64,000 nucleotides of DNA, taken from Hibiscus mutabilis (lineage: Eukaryota > Streptophyta > Magnoliopsida > Malvales > Malvaceae). The stretch lies in the NCBI GenBank assembly GCA_019671005.1, contig CM033744.1, forward strand, positions 12,268,128 to 12,332,127, written 5' to 3'. A program made the translations under genes and the position numbers. The notes beneath the pieces are model-generated. The model saw nothing but the letters and a program-made list of their open reading frames with translations. It was not told where the DNA came from and ran no database searches. Below, piece by piece: positions 1 through 12,050 of this stretch (its first letter is position 1; each line of letters begins with the position of its first letter).

Positions 1-2420
1 TAATCTAATTCTAAATTTAATTTACTTAATTTAAACTTACGTCCTAATAAGCCGAGGGCTTAATTTAAATTACTTAAATTAAATTTTAGAACCTAATTCT
101 AGCTAAGGGTTTAACTAACCTAAACCTAAAGTTAGCTTAATCGATGTAAACTTATACCCTAATAAGCTAATGGTATAATTTAAATTGATTAAATTAAATT
201 TTAAAGCCCTAAAACTAACTCTAAAGGCCTACTAACAAACATGAAACAAAAAGGAAGAAACCAAACATACATGTATCGAATAAAAGCAATCGAACCAAGC
301 AAGCATATAAACGAATAAATAAATGGAAGACTGAAATTTAAAGAAAAGAGGCTGAAAATAAATATGTAATGCAAACAGAGAGCAAAAACTAGATACACCA
401 AAGACAACAGGGACGTAAAATGAGATTAAACCACTGAAAAGGAGTAGATTGAAACTATTCGAAGACCTCGGGGGATAAAATGGATATTTTCCCCTTGAAG
501 ACAGATTTTAAAAAGAAAGGGACCAAGTTAAAAATACTTTTGAACCCCAGGGACCTCGGACGTAAATAAGCCATTTAAAATGAAATTAAAACCCAAAAAA
601 TGATTAAATTAAAGACGAAGGTAAAAGAGGCGGTAAAAGGGAATTTGCACACTTGGAAACCTGATCTAATCAAACCCACGGGTGAAATTGAATATTTTTA
701 AAAATATTGAGGGACGAATGAGCTAATTTAGAAAGGAGGAAGGGTTTAAAGGTCGTTTTGAAAACGCAAAGGGACCAAAAGTCAATAACACCATTTAAAA
801 AACCAGAAATGAACGAAATTTGGGATAAAATTACAAAGAAAAACAAAGGAACAGGGACACGGGGTATGATTACAAGACACGAAAGCCCTTTGGGAACAAA
901 ACCCCAAATATGGAAGGATCGAAACGGGAATAACTTTTTTAAAAAAATTACATCATTATAAAAGCAAAATTTTGAAATAATGCAGCTCTTTTTCATTTTT
1001 CTTAAAACAAAACCCCAAACTCTCCTCTCTCTATTTTCAAAATTTGCTAGGGTTCATCCCCGAACCCAAAATTTGGTAGTCTGGCTACTCCGGCCACCAC
1101 AAACCACCACGCTGGCTGCCGTTAGTCAGCGCCAGTAACTCCAAAAAATGAGCCTTCTGAAACCCTTCCTCACCAGGAAACCCAAAAACCAAACTGGTAT
1201 TTCGAAATCTTAAAAATCTTTCTTTTTCTTAAAAAAACAGATTCAGATAAAACCCTCTTTCCCCCTTTTTCTTGAAAAACAAACCATCTTTAAACCAACT
1301 CACTCATATTCTCAGGGGCACAGGAGTTTGTCATCGGACGGAGGAAGGTCAAAACGATGCAGGTAAAATCACAACCCTCTTGTGTTTCCTTATTTTTTAT
1401 ATATATTTATATATGCATGCATTAAAGAAATAAGACCTCAAGCTCTTTTGTATTTGATCTCTGTAAATCCCGAATGGTTGCATGTGATGTTAGGTTCAGT
1501 TTTTATAACCGGTATGAAATTACATGATATAAAGAAAAAAAAGAAATTGCTCTGAATATTTTTGGCCGGATTCATGTGCAGCTCTGCAAATGTTGGCTCT
1601 TACTTCTCTGAAATTTTGGCTTGTTTGTATCTGCCACTTTTATTTTTTTCATGTCTCTAAAATTATTTAATTTTCTGATCTTGTGCTACAATTTTGCCCT
1701 TTGTTTTGGATGCATGTGACGCTGAGGAGGGGACAGCGGAGACCAGCTCGTGGTGCGGCAGACCAAGACGGCAAACAAGGGGACCAGGAAGAGGAGCTGA
1801 GGTATCACGACTGTCCTTCACGCGAGTGCAATGGATAGGCGCGTGAACGCGTGGAGGTTCTAGAAAGCTCTATGCTTCATCTCTGGACCGTTAGATCTAA
1901 TCTGGATCTAACGGTTGTAGAGTGGCTGCGCAAAGGAGAGAGTGTTAGGGCAAATTAGGGTATTAGGGTTTTGAACTCTATCGGGCCTTGTATGTAATAT
2001 ATTTTGTGTTTTTTTTTTGATATTGTAAAATTGGATTGTTTTAATATGAAAACTTGGGCTTTTGTTTTAACATATTATTATTGTTTTTTCTGTTTTTGTT
2101 TAATAATAATAAATAACATTAATAATAAGATAATAAATATAATAATATAATAATAAAAATAATATAATAAAAATAATAAGCGAAAATAAAGATAATAAAC
2201 ATATTTAATTATAATAAAGATAATAATAAGTATAAATAAAATTACAATATTAGAACTAATTAATATAAGAACAGAAAGTTAAAGGAAAAAGAAATAATTA
2301 ATTAATAAAAAAATCAAACTAATCAATATTAACATATATAATATAGTATAATATAGGCAACATAACCCCAAGTTATAGAATAAAATCGAAAAATAAAACT
2401 CAGACAAATTAGTGATTATA
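1..2420 (-). mobile_element. 3' LTR of Tat-like Ty3/gypsy element Tat-A (partial, runs off the window)
   Basis: Read on the minus strand, the LTR starts at 2420 with TATAATCACT (equivalent to TGTAATCACT in Tat-B) directly after a polypurine tract, and continues past base 1. It aligns by eye with the LTR of Tat-B at 19793-22907: both have a CCGGCTACTCCGGCC-type segment (near 1080 and 21515), a paired GATCTAA/TTAGATC motif (near 1890 and 22065) and a GGGCCTTGTA-like segment (near 1984 and 22393). An AAT-rich simple-sequence stretch fills about 2100-2350. Open frames here are short and not family-like, so I call no gene. Its length cannot be given because the end lies outside the window. Confidence 0.75.
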
Positions 2421-2486
2421 GTTGCCCCTCTTTGCTCATTCTTGTGTTAACAAGGATAGAGCAAAGACTAAAATCACTAATTTTGT
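2404..2486. repeat. Long imperfect palindrome around the Tat-A polypurine tract
   Basis: The outer arms are 2404-2414 (acaaattagtg) and 2475-2486 (cactaattttgt). The inner arms are 2430-2445 (ctttgctcattcttgt) and about 2450-2466, with a short loop between. The polypurine tract lies inside the left arm. Tat-B carries the same structure at 22889-22973 with different bases but kept pairing. Confidence 0.8.
2421..2433 (-). promoter_or_regulatory. Polypurine tract of Tat-A
   Basis: The minus strand reads AAAGAGGGGCAAC immediately before the LTR start at 2420. A purine-rich run abutting a 3' LTR is the usual plus-strand DNA primer site in LTR retrotransposons. The same sequence precedes the Tat-B LTR. 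Confidence 0.75.
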
Positions 2487-2499
2487 CCCACTTCCCTGT

Positions 2500-3190
2500 T
2501 CGAGGTTCAAATTACCATGCACTGAAGTTCCTACTAATGATTTGAAAGGCCGATGATCAAGCACTGAAGGCTTTGCTAACACCCAAATCACCCCACACTG
2601 AAGGTCTTACTGGTGACTTGTACTGACAGTCTCACTAACGGTTCGAATCATCAAACAGTGAAGGTATTACTAAGGATCCAGATGATTAAAGATTGAGCAC
2701 TAAAGGCTTAATGGATAACCCAAATCATCATGCACTGAAGGTCTTACTGATGGCTTTGGAGATTAGAGTCATACACTAAGGTATTTATAAACGGTCTGGC
2801 TCACCATGCACTGGAGGTCATACTAATGATCTGAAAAGAAAGTTCAACACTGAAGGATTTGCAGACAACCTAGCTCACCATGCACTGCAGGTCTTATTGA
2901 TGGCTAGAAAATAAAGTCAAACACTAAAGGGTTTACTGACAGTCTTGTTCACCATGCACTAGAGGTATTACTGATAACCGAAAGATTAAAAGGTCATGCA
3001 CTAAAAGTCTTACTGATGGTCTGGCTCGCCAAACACTGAAGGTATTACTAGGGGATGGAAAATAAAGTCAAACACTGAAAGGTTTGCTTACAGTCCAGTT
3101 TACCATGCACTAAAGGTCCTATTGATTCCTAGAAGAATAAAATTCAAGCACTGGAGGCTACTGATACTGAAGGTTGACAATTCGAAAATG
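2500..3190 (-). repeat. Tandem repeat array in the 3' untranslated part of Tat-A
   Basis: There are about nine degenerate units of roughly 74 bp, each made of two half-units of about 37 bp. Typical pieces are caccatgcactgaaggt, cttactgatggct and aaagtcaaacactgaagg. The core gaaggtcttactgatgg also recurs in the array of Tat-B (23270-24020). The array lies between the gag part and the polypurine tract. It looks non-coding. Confidence 0.8.
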
Positions 3191-5050
3191 AAACCATGCA
3201 CAGAAGGCTTTGGTGTAGATCCTGAAGTAACACCTAAAATTTTTGTTAGATGGGATCTTCTCAAATGGGACCCTTAACTTTGCTGCGATTTGACCCTTCC
3301 ACACATAGAATTGCATATCAAAATCTTTGTTGGGTTAGTTCTTAGAAACTCTTGATTCTTTGTTGTGATCCACTTTTCATGAAGTCATAGATCAGAATCT
3401 TTGCTTGGGTTCACGAAAGTATGAATTGATATCTCAATGAAATCTACATCTTCCATCACAAAGTTGCAGGTTAAGATCTTTTTGAATCTTTAACTACCTG
3501 TCAAAAAGATAAAATAATTTGATGCATGTGTTAGCATGCCCTTTAACCTAAGGATGTCTAACTATATGATGCCTGAATGAATGCCAACTGAGGACCACTT
3601 GAGCGAGTCCAGTTCTTCAAGGAAATTCATGAAAAAATCTTAGTCTTGCTCCTTCACTGGAGCCCCAATGCAACTAGAGTACCCCATCTCGCACTCGACC
3701 GATATGTCACCTTAATGCCCCAACAAAATTTTTGCCCCAAAAATTTTGTTGCTTACTCTTGCTCTCTTATTGCTAGCAAATTTAGCCTTTTGTCGAACAT
3801 TTGGCTCAACAGTCTTTTCCTATCCGCTTTGAATCAGAATCTCAAGTGCAAAAGATTTTTCTATTTTGCAAACAGAGTGGCCCTTATTCCTTCAAGAGAC
3901 ACCTCGTCGTCTCGTATCACCAAAATGCCCTTTTATGCTTGGGTTTTATCACTCTTTTTCAACCCAAGATGATCATTTACATCAAAGGCCTTGCAATTTG
4001 AAATCAATTTTTGAATAAAATGATCTTTTGTTTATTCAAAAAAGGACAGTTTTCAAACCAATACTTGAATGAACGATGCATTTTTAAATTAATACACAAG
4101 TCATGGAAATCCAAAATTTGAAAATAGAAAAAGAACAGGATCCCTTGGATAACAAATGCAAGAGTGTCTTAGATTTATCTCCCAATGATCAATGGCTTGC
4201 CTTTGAATGTTGTGGCGATATTTGAATTTGTGAAATTATTCTCAAATTACTCGGTTCATCCTCATGATTATGGTATTTGCTTGGTCCGTTTGAAAACTAA
4301 TCCTTCTAGTTCTCAATATTTTTCTCCTCCTATAATCATCCTTTTGAGAATTCGGGATGTTAAAGTGAATTAAAAATTAATTGTAATTATGATTGTATCA
4401 GTGTCTTCAAAGAGCCATCTTTGACGCTAGGGTATTGAATAGGTGGAATCTAGTTCCTTGTTATATTTGTTCTTCCCCCACATCTTTATCAGGATGCTCC
4501 AAGACTTACTCAATTTTTCATTGATTTTAAAGATTTATCCCTGATGCTCGGTATTGGACAGGTGGAATCTAGTTCCTTATTAGATTTGACCTTCCCCAAA
4601 GTTCTGTCAATTGTTCATTTCCTGACAGATTTTTTAAGGAATTCTCAAATTTAAGCAACTTCATTGGTCTTTCCTATGAGATTTTCTTATCATTGAACAT
4701 TATCGAAGGAGTAGTAGTCTTATTTCTCGCACTTTACCGACTGGAGCGGGCTGAGCAAGAAATCATACTTCATCATGATCACAACATTTGATTGATCTTT
4801 ACATTCGAATCAATGTCACAATAGGCATGTGATAGCCAAGTACCTTCAGAAGGATTTAACAAAATGCATCTTTTCATTGAAATAAAAAATTAGCAAATAT
4901 GACAAGTGCCCTTTACAAAAGATCATTGTTACTTTCAAGGGCAAAAAGTAGCAACATTAATTTAAAAAGGAAAACATAAAATGCAAGGACATTCATGCAA
5001 ACTAACATCTAAGAAAAAGGAAAGATACATCTAAAGCTTTCGGCAACTCA
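3191..5050 (-). mobile_element. Non-coding internal region of Tat-A (no pol found)
   Basis: This stretch holds no reverse transcriptase, RNase H or integrase motif in any frame that I can recognise. It aligns by eye with 24400-26200 of Tat-B: compare the cctcatgattatgg block near 4260 with cctcatgattaccgc near 25306, and the gaaggagtagtagtctt block near 4703 with gaaagagtagtagtctt near 25932. The short plus-strand open frames (for example 3646-3972) have no family features. Confidence 0.6.
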
Positions 5051-6420
5051 GGGCCGATCTTGACTTCTCGATCCCTTAACTTCTTGGAAGAACCTGACCC
5101 TTTAGTGGCCACTATGGTTAGGCAAAGTATTGGTTGCCACATCCGGCTTGTCAAGCTACAGAACTCTTATATTGATCAGGTTCTGAACCACCCTCTTAAA
5201 TGCTTTGCAATTGTTGATGTTGCGCCCAGAGATTCCCGCATGATCTCACACTTAGCCTTAGGGTCAAACCATGATGGGTAAGGAGGTTACGTCGGAGTAA
5301 GGTGATAAGGGCGAACCAAGTCTGCCTCAAAAAGCTTGGGGTATAACTTACTGTAAGTTATGGGTAAAAGAGTGAAGACCTCCTCCTTCCTAGGCTCCCT
5401 TCAAACGGCCCTTGTAAACTTGTCGTCGTCAAATTTAGTGTGATCTTGACGTTAATCGGGTGACGAGTACTCTTATTGCTAACCTCATTATCTCTTTTCT
5501 TCGGGTACTTTTGCAGATTTTCCCCAGTTTTAAACTTACCACTCTTGAAAGTAGCTTTAATGGATTCTGCCGCGTTCACAAATTTGGCGAATCCCAAGAA
5601 AATGTTGTTGATCGTTTTCTCATAGAGTGGACCTTGCAATGTGTCCATAAATAGACGGGTGATTTCACTCTCCATGATGTGCGACTGAATTTGCACTGCT
5701 ATGTCCCTCCATCTTTGGGCATACTAACTAACATTCTTATTTTACCCCTGAGTTAAACCCCGAAGCAAAGTTCTATTTGGGACCATGTCCTTCACATGCT
5801 TGTATTACTCGATAAAGATTCTTGACAGATCCTTCCATGACTTCATATTGTTTTGACTTAGCTGTGTGTACCAACGGGCAACTGCCCTGGTCAAGCTATC
5901 CTAGAAGCAATAAATAAAAAGGTTTTCGTTCTTTAAATGTGTCGCCATCTTACAGCAATACATAGTCAAATAGGCCAAAGGACAAGTGGTTTCATCATAC
6001 TTTTCAAATTTTGGCACTTTGATTTTAGGCGGGATGACCAAATTAGATACCAAGCTCAACTTATAGGTATCAATTCCTTAATCATCGGTTACTTGCATCG
6101 AGCTGACTTTCTCTTCCATTTGGAGGCATTGCTTTCAAACTTCTTTTTTTAGCATTGTCTCTATCTCATTCGTTAGATTCAAGTCTGGGATATCTGAATT
6201 AACGTCATTCTCAAAACTATGCCTCACGTTGACTGGGTTGTTAGCAGATGCCCCGGCTACATAGACACTCTTTAGAATTGATCTTTTCAGCTGAACATTC
6301 GTGTGAGATGTGTTTCCACCATCCCTCCTTTCTAGGAGAGCAGTGACACGAGATATGATCTCCTCTTGAGATCTTTTGATCCTTGACTCGATATTGTTCA
6401 AGCATTCTTCAATGTCCATT
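5051..6420 (-). pseudogene. Broken gag of Tat-A
   Basis: Gag would form the particle that packages element RNA. The minus-strand frame 6419-6135 starts MDIEECLNNIESRIK and resembles the N-terminal linker of Tat-type gag. The frame 5696-5358 contains ITRLFMDTLQGPLYEKTINN, which corresponds to the retrotransposon-gag segment just after the conserved core in this family. Between them (5700-6135) the core is spread over frames by indels and stops. The C-terminal part near 5060-5350 is more decayed. No protease or polymerase follows. The assignment rests on family recall and on comparison with the better preserved gag of Tat-B at 26224-27420. Confidence 0.65.
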
Positions 6421-7479
6421 TGTTACTTTTCAACAGTAACCAATCTATCTTCCATGATTCTTGATTGAGAACGTATGTTGTACGAGTGCAGATTGGTGGC
6501 AGTTTAAAATGGCTGTCACGGTATTTTCCACAATCAATTTGACTTCCTTATGAATGAATGCAAAGCATATGAATCAACAAAAATAAATGATTGAAAGCAA
6601 AGAATTGAAAAATGCAAAAATGTTGATCGACGAACATTCTCATTAAACGAATTTTGATAATAGAGATTAAGTCCCATTTCAACGAGAAAAAAGGCTACCA
6701 TATAATGTTAATCTAGATTAGCCCTTGTTCTAATTCTTGATTGGTCTCAGGTTTTCGGACTCTTTCTCGTTGTTATGGACTCTTTCTTCCATTACACAAG
6801 CCTTCAATTTTGAACTATTCTCCAATCAACATTTCAAATAAATATGCCATGAACATGTACAAAAGTCATCGAACAAAACAAAACAGGTAAAAGAGTTAAT
6901 AATAGATGCACAAATAAATCGATAAAGAATTGGATAAATACAAACGAAAACGGCCTAGCAACATGAATTCTAGTTCTCTATGGTTATCCGCATGGCTTTA
7001 ATCGGGTAGGCTTCTTAAGTTCTCACACATGTGGGTTTGGTTCGGAAAGGGTACTCAAACCTATCTTATTACCTATTAAGTTAACAAGAACCCAAAATCT
7101 GGCTTATTACAAGCTTGCGAATTGGATTTGGTTCGAGGGAAAGCACAACCTAGTGATGTGGAGGGCTGCTCAAGTGTCAAAATACACGGATTTCGGAAGT
7201 GAATTACTAACCTGTGGAGGGCTACTCACGTGGGTATGTGGTGTTTCACTCCCACTCAAGGGACAGAGCTCAGGTATTGAGCTTGATGTCATGATGCAAC
7301 ACATGTTGGTGATTCTTTAAAAATTAAATGAGAAATTAATTCAAAACAACCAATTATCAAAGTCCGTGTAATTAGAGTCATATCTTCAAGAAATAACAAA
7401 TTAATTAAAGTCAACTCAAATTCCAAAATTTCCATCAATAGAAGCAACATATGTTTTTTGGCTTAACTCTCAAAAATTG
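6421..7479 (-). mobile_element. Leader region of Tat-A between PBS and gag
   Basis: No gene is seen. The segment near 6980-7010 (ggttatccgcatgg, then ggtaggcttctt) aligns with 29202-29240 of Tat-B (ggttatccgcatga, ggtgggtttctt), so it is 5' untranslated sequence of the same element family. Confidence 0.5.
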
Positions 7480-7497
7480 TCCCCAGCGAAGCCGCCA
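7480..7497 (-). promoter_or_regulatory. Primer binding site of Tat-A
   Basis: The minus strand reads TGGCGGCTTCGCTGGGGA two bases inside the LTR end. It is one or two bases away from the TGGCGACTCCGYTGGGGA site used by Tat/Ogre-type elements, where tRNA-Arg is the usual primer. This fixes the 5' end of the internal region. Confidence 0.75.
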
Positions 7498-7499
7498 GC

Positions 7500-7545
7500 T
7501 GTAGCAACCCTATTTTTTGAAAGTCAAACGAATCGCTATGAAAAC
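7500..7545 (-). mobile_element. Stub of the 5' LTR of Tat-A
   Basis: The plus strand starts tgtagcaaccctat, matching the LTR end of Tat-B near 19793 (ggtagcccctat). After about 45 bp the sequence becomes chromovirus protease (see 7560-10185), so the 5' LTR is cut off. The exact junction is uncertain within about 7540-7565. Confidence 0.5.
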
Positions 7546-7559
7546 TATTTTTTTTGTTC

Positions 7560-10185
7560 TTTTGTTGGAGAAGATAGTCAGTTCATACCAAAAATTAGAT
7601 CGAACTCATTAAACAAAAGTTCTATCAGATTGGATGGAAAAACCTCTCCTTAAATCTCAAGAGGACAATTGTAGTAGATTCTATTAACGTCAACTAGATT
7701 ACCCTCGAGATTCTAAACAGTTACTAAAAATCTGTCTCACCAACTGGAATCTCTAAACCTCCAACTACCACACTTGCCATATAAGAATGCGTAGAACCAT
7801 TATTGAGTAAAGCAAAATAAGAAATGGAATAAATAGAGAAAATATCCGCTATGACGTCAGGCTGGTCACGATCTTCATGTACCCTAGTAAAGTATACCAA
7901 ACCTGGCTATCTAACACTGGGAAGCAACAAATTTTCCCTGTCCTTTTCCAGAACTAGGTGTCTAAATGGATGCCTTAGACTAACTCTTTAGAAAAAAGCT
8001 GTAGGCAGACGAGGATAAGAACTAAAGAAATGATCACAGGATCCACATCTGAAGTAAGCACCAGATTGTCTCCTACACTATCTAATATGCTTCTTATTAC
8101 AATAAGAGCATGTGTAAAGGTCAGAAAGCTGTCGAACTAACCCCACTAACAGTCAATAACATCAGTCTCGATCTCTAGCTACCATGGTGGCTAGATTCCT
8201 CTCTAGCCCTTTTACTAGTATAGCTAACTGAACCCTGTTGAACTCCCAAAATCGATTATTTCTTGATATATTTATCCTGAATTGTCTGACTCTTTGAGAT
8301 TATTTTCATTCTCTCCACTATCTTGGCTCGATCAACCAAATCAATGAAGAGTTTGTCCTTAAACGAAGCCACATTCTCCCGAATCGAAAAATGAAAACCT
8401 TTTAGAAACTCTCAACATTTATCATTTTTTGTGTCTACCAACCCATGTGCATATTAAGATAACTCCACGAATCGAATCTCGTAAGTAGATACTATCATGT
8501 CCTCTTGTTTAAGGTTTATGAATGGCTGACAACGATCTGCTAGATACTACTCCCATATAGAAGGGCTCTAAAATGCCTATCAAAAAGTCTCCTATGTCAC
8601 CTGATCAACTGTCAACGGTTTATGCTCTATCTTTTACATAAATGTTCTCAATTTCTTACTGGCAGGGTACTCCATCTCCTCAAAAAGCCTCTCCAGATTT
8701 TCCATCCATAGCTCAGCATCAGATAGGTGTTCTTCATATATACCCTCAAAGATTCTAATCCCGGCACACAAAAATATTGTAGATATTGGCTTCCTCAAAC
8801 CCTCTGACTAGTCACAAAAATGCCACAACAACTTGTTATTAATAGTAGAACTATCCAGCTCAACCATCTCACTATCATCAGAATCAAGTAGGTCATCTCC
8901 ATGTGGCTGTTGGTCATGTGTGTATACATCACCAGACTGCTAACTCATAGTCTTTTGTTCCTCAGGTTACAGATTTCTTCCAAGATTATGTATCTCCTCT
9001 TGGTCTTCTATGTGATCAACAGTAAACAGAGGTTACTAGCGGTGGTAGTAGTTTAGGAAGCACGAGTACGCCAAATTATTAATGTTTCAAGTACCTAATA
9101 CTTCCTCGATACAGTGACGACATGGGTACGATCGAGGTATGTACCAAGGATATCCCACGATAACGAGGTATGGTTGAAATTTGTCGGGGACGGTTGATGA
9201 ACTTATGGGGACGTTTTGGGACGGTATGTGACCTGTATATGCATCCTCAAGGCTATTTTTGACTTTTAGCATAAAAGATAATAAAAATTAAATGAAACAT
9301 AATTGCAGCCCAACTCTGTAGTCTGTACAACTTTCACATTTTTATTTTTTACTTTTTTTAGTCGATTGGAGAGGAGATGAAGGCAACAGACACCAACCAA
9401 TGACAAGGAGGCCAGAGCCGAAAAAAGCTTGTACTTCGACGTGTTCAAATTTAATTCCAGGTATGTTTCTCCTACTTCTTTTCTTCATCTATTTTACAAC
9501 CATTTGGATTTTTCTCTATTTCCATATTTCTATTTGAGTTTTCTTTAGAAATTCTTGTGTGAGCTTTTTAAGTGGGAAATACATTGCCGAAATTATCTAG
9601 GTTGTTGGAAAACACAGGTCCACATGCTGAAAATTCCTAAATAAAGTATTAGCAAAGTTGTTCTTATTTAAACCTATTAGATCGGGACAAGAATACTAGG
9701 ATTTTCCATGTAATCTTTTTTTATTAAAAGGCAAACTTACTATAGAATAATTTCCAGCAATACTACATAGGAGATTATCAGATAGACAACATATGGAATG
9801 ATTCCTACAGTAAAAGAAGCCTATATACCGTTTTCATGTCATTTTGTTACACCATTTACATTTACAACTAGCCCTAGATTAACCTCTTGAGATATGACAC
9901 TTTTATAGTGCAGCTTGTGTATGAAATTTATTTTTTAATTTACTATGAAATATGAATTTTGATGAATATTTATGACTTTTTTACATCTATTTATAATTTT
10001 AAATTTTATTTTATATGTCGTACCCATGTTGTACTCATACCCTGTAATTTTATAAATTGTCGTTTCTCATCCTCATCCTAATATTTGTCTCGTACCTGTA
10101 TTAGTGCAACATAAACGGTAGTACGACCTTGGCCTCGACATCAGCCTCTATCCGAAGCAAGTCTAACACTCATACGGGGTGGCAT
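7560..10185 (-). pseudogene. Chromovirus gag-protease remnant
   Basis: On the minus strand gag appears to start at 10185 with MPPRMSVRLASDRG, the common start of chromovirus gag proteins. It is interrupted at 9071-10117 and resumes with RTRAS at about 9070. The core is read around 8730-8300: DAELWMENLERLFEEMEYPA, then INLKQEDMIVSTYEIRFVEL and FLKGFHFSIRENVASF. A decayed zinc knuckle follows near 8110-8030 (CSYCNKKHI, one stop, then FRCGSCDHF). The protease is read near 7840-7570, with the site LLNNGSTHSY and later FDLIFGMN. The catalytic D of the D-x-G-S-T site is N here. Many in-frame stops show it is dead. Reverse transcriptase, integrase and 3' LTR are missing because the Tat-A element begins at about 7545. 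Confidence 0.75.
9071..10117. mobile_element. About 1 kb unidentified insertion inside chromovirus gag
   Basis: The gag reading frame breaks at 10117 and continues at 9070. The insertion is flanked by cgagtacg (9063-9070) and gtagtacg (10118-10125), which agree in 6 of 8 bases and could be a decayed 8-bp target duplication of a hAT-type element. I see no clear terminal inverted repeat. Inside, a segment ending near 9461 in ccag/gtatgttt looks like an exon end with a splice donor on the plus strand, but I do not recognise the protein. Confidence 0.4.
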
Positions 10186-10387
10186 AGTCAACTATCTACA
10201 AGAAATAATAACCTAAAGATCAGAATTGGTATCGGAGTCTCAAATTTAAAACACCATTAAAATGATAACTAAGTAATAATTTATTCAAAAAACTTCACAT
10301 TTACCCAAAACATTTAATGCATGCATATGTTCCAAAAAAACTTTGAAAACGATGGTTGTAAGCCCCACAGTCTGAGGGTTGAACCCA

Positions 10388-10399
10388 GCTCTGATACTA
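10388..10399 (-). promoter_or_regulatory. Primer binding site of the minus-strand chromovirus
   Basis: The minus strand reads TAGTATCAGAGC, one base from the initiator tRNA-Met site TGGTATCAGAGC, five bases inside the LTR end at 10405. Confidence 0.75.
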
Positions 10400-11866
10400 C
10401 AAAATGTAACCCCCTAAACTCAGCCCAAAAAAAGACCCAATTTAGGAAGTCACATTCATAACTTTTCCCTCAAGAAACCCATTATTAACTATAAGTGTAA
10501 AACATTTCCAATATAAGATACTCCAAAAGATTATTAAAAATCCATCATAATGTTATAAACCAATAATATAATAAAATATCCAAATTAACAGTAAATGCAT
10601 ACTGAAACATCATCAAATCTCAAAACGTTCTCAAGTCCCAATTACATCCAGTATTGATAAAAGTAATAATAATAAAAAAGATCTAAAAATAATAAAGCTC
10701 ATATTGTAGAAACAATAAATCTAAAAATGCAAGAGGTCCTCTAAGTACCAAGTCGCCTAGAGCCAAATATCTTAACGACAGACTATAAGGCAGTGAGCTA
10801 TTAAGCCCATAGTGTCTCTAAAGGGCAACAACACAATCTCATTTTCACAAAAATATCTCAAGGAAATATAAATATATTAAGACACAGTGCATGAGATGTT
10901 ACTATAAATAAATCACAATATCTAGCTGCTAACTCCAATCACAATGGTGGCAAAGGCTACTGGGCACAGTAGAGGTAGTTCCCCTAAACTCCTCACCCTT
11001 ATTTCTCTAATCGCATTGTGGTCAAACCATTTCTTCCTCCGTACATGTAATACCCATTTCCCGTATTCATAGTTGAATACGAGTCAGAGATATCACAAAA
11101 CATTTGTAAAACCCTTTACATTTGTAACTCGGTAAAAATTTTGATTCTTTAAAAATATTATAATATATTTAATTTCTATTTACAAATCTAGTTAATCGCG
11201 TATAGTTTAAACATAATATTTTAATCTTTAAATCGAGCTTAATTTCAAGCAGTAACTTATCAATTTAATTTGACTTTATATAATTAGTGAAACTACCTAA
11301 AAACTACCCGACTTAAAATTCATCCAGATACCACAAAAATACAAATTCTATCAGAGCAGACATATCATTTTAATATACATGCCAACTAGTAAATATCAAA
11401 CAGTGTCAAAAGATATCTTACTGATACTGATGTACCTGTTATTAATTGATGATGTCCGTTTATGCTCCTTACTCCAACCATTTCTTCTTTCCTATGTGTA
11501 AAACAGTTACACGCTAAGTATTTACTTAGTGAGGCAATAATTCGAATTCAAGTGCAATTGTCATAATATTAATATTAATGATTAACAATGCATATGATCA
11601 CCTTACCATTATATTCTCGTTAACATAAATAAATATGTATATCAAAGTGATAAGATTAGATCTTACCAATATTGTTGTCATATTCATCCGTAAGCTTTTA
11701 ATGCTTACCAATACCCTTTTTCCATTTCTATCTGCAAGCTTTCAAGCTTATCTTCCTATTTCTTTTTTATTCTTTTCAATTTATTTAGCCCAAGGTATTG
11801 AATTAAGAGATTCTATGTACACGAGTCATCCCCAAACCCAACATTTCTTGAGTATGTATATTATTT

Positions 11867-12050
11867 GCACCGTAGTGCTTAGCACCCTAAGTGCTTCCGT
11901 AAACCCAAACCTTGCATGAGTATACCCTCATTGAATATTAATAAAATTGCACCGTAGTGCTTAACACCCTAAGTGTTTCTGTATACCCAAACCTTGCATG
12001 AGTATACCCTCAATGAGTATTTATGAATATTGTACTGAAGTGCTTAAAAT
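11867..12050. repeat. 82-bp tandem repeat in the solo LTR
   Basis: The unit beginning gcaccgtagtgctta at 11867 repeats at 11949 and, more decayed, near 12030. Each has an accctaagtg and a cccaaaccttgcatgagtat block. Confidence 0.7.

Noticed and set aside
1..240. ccctaa-like runs suggesting telomeric repeats
   Set aside because: The phrases are scattered (aaaccta, ccctaataag) and not in tandem; the stretch is Tat LTR.
2500..3190. CRISPR-like look of regularly spaced repeats
   Set aside because: Units are degenerate and contiguous without unique spacers, and lie in a plant retrotransposon.
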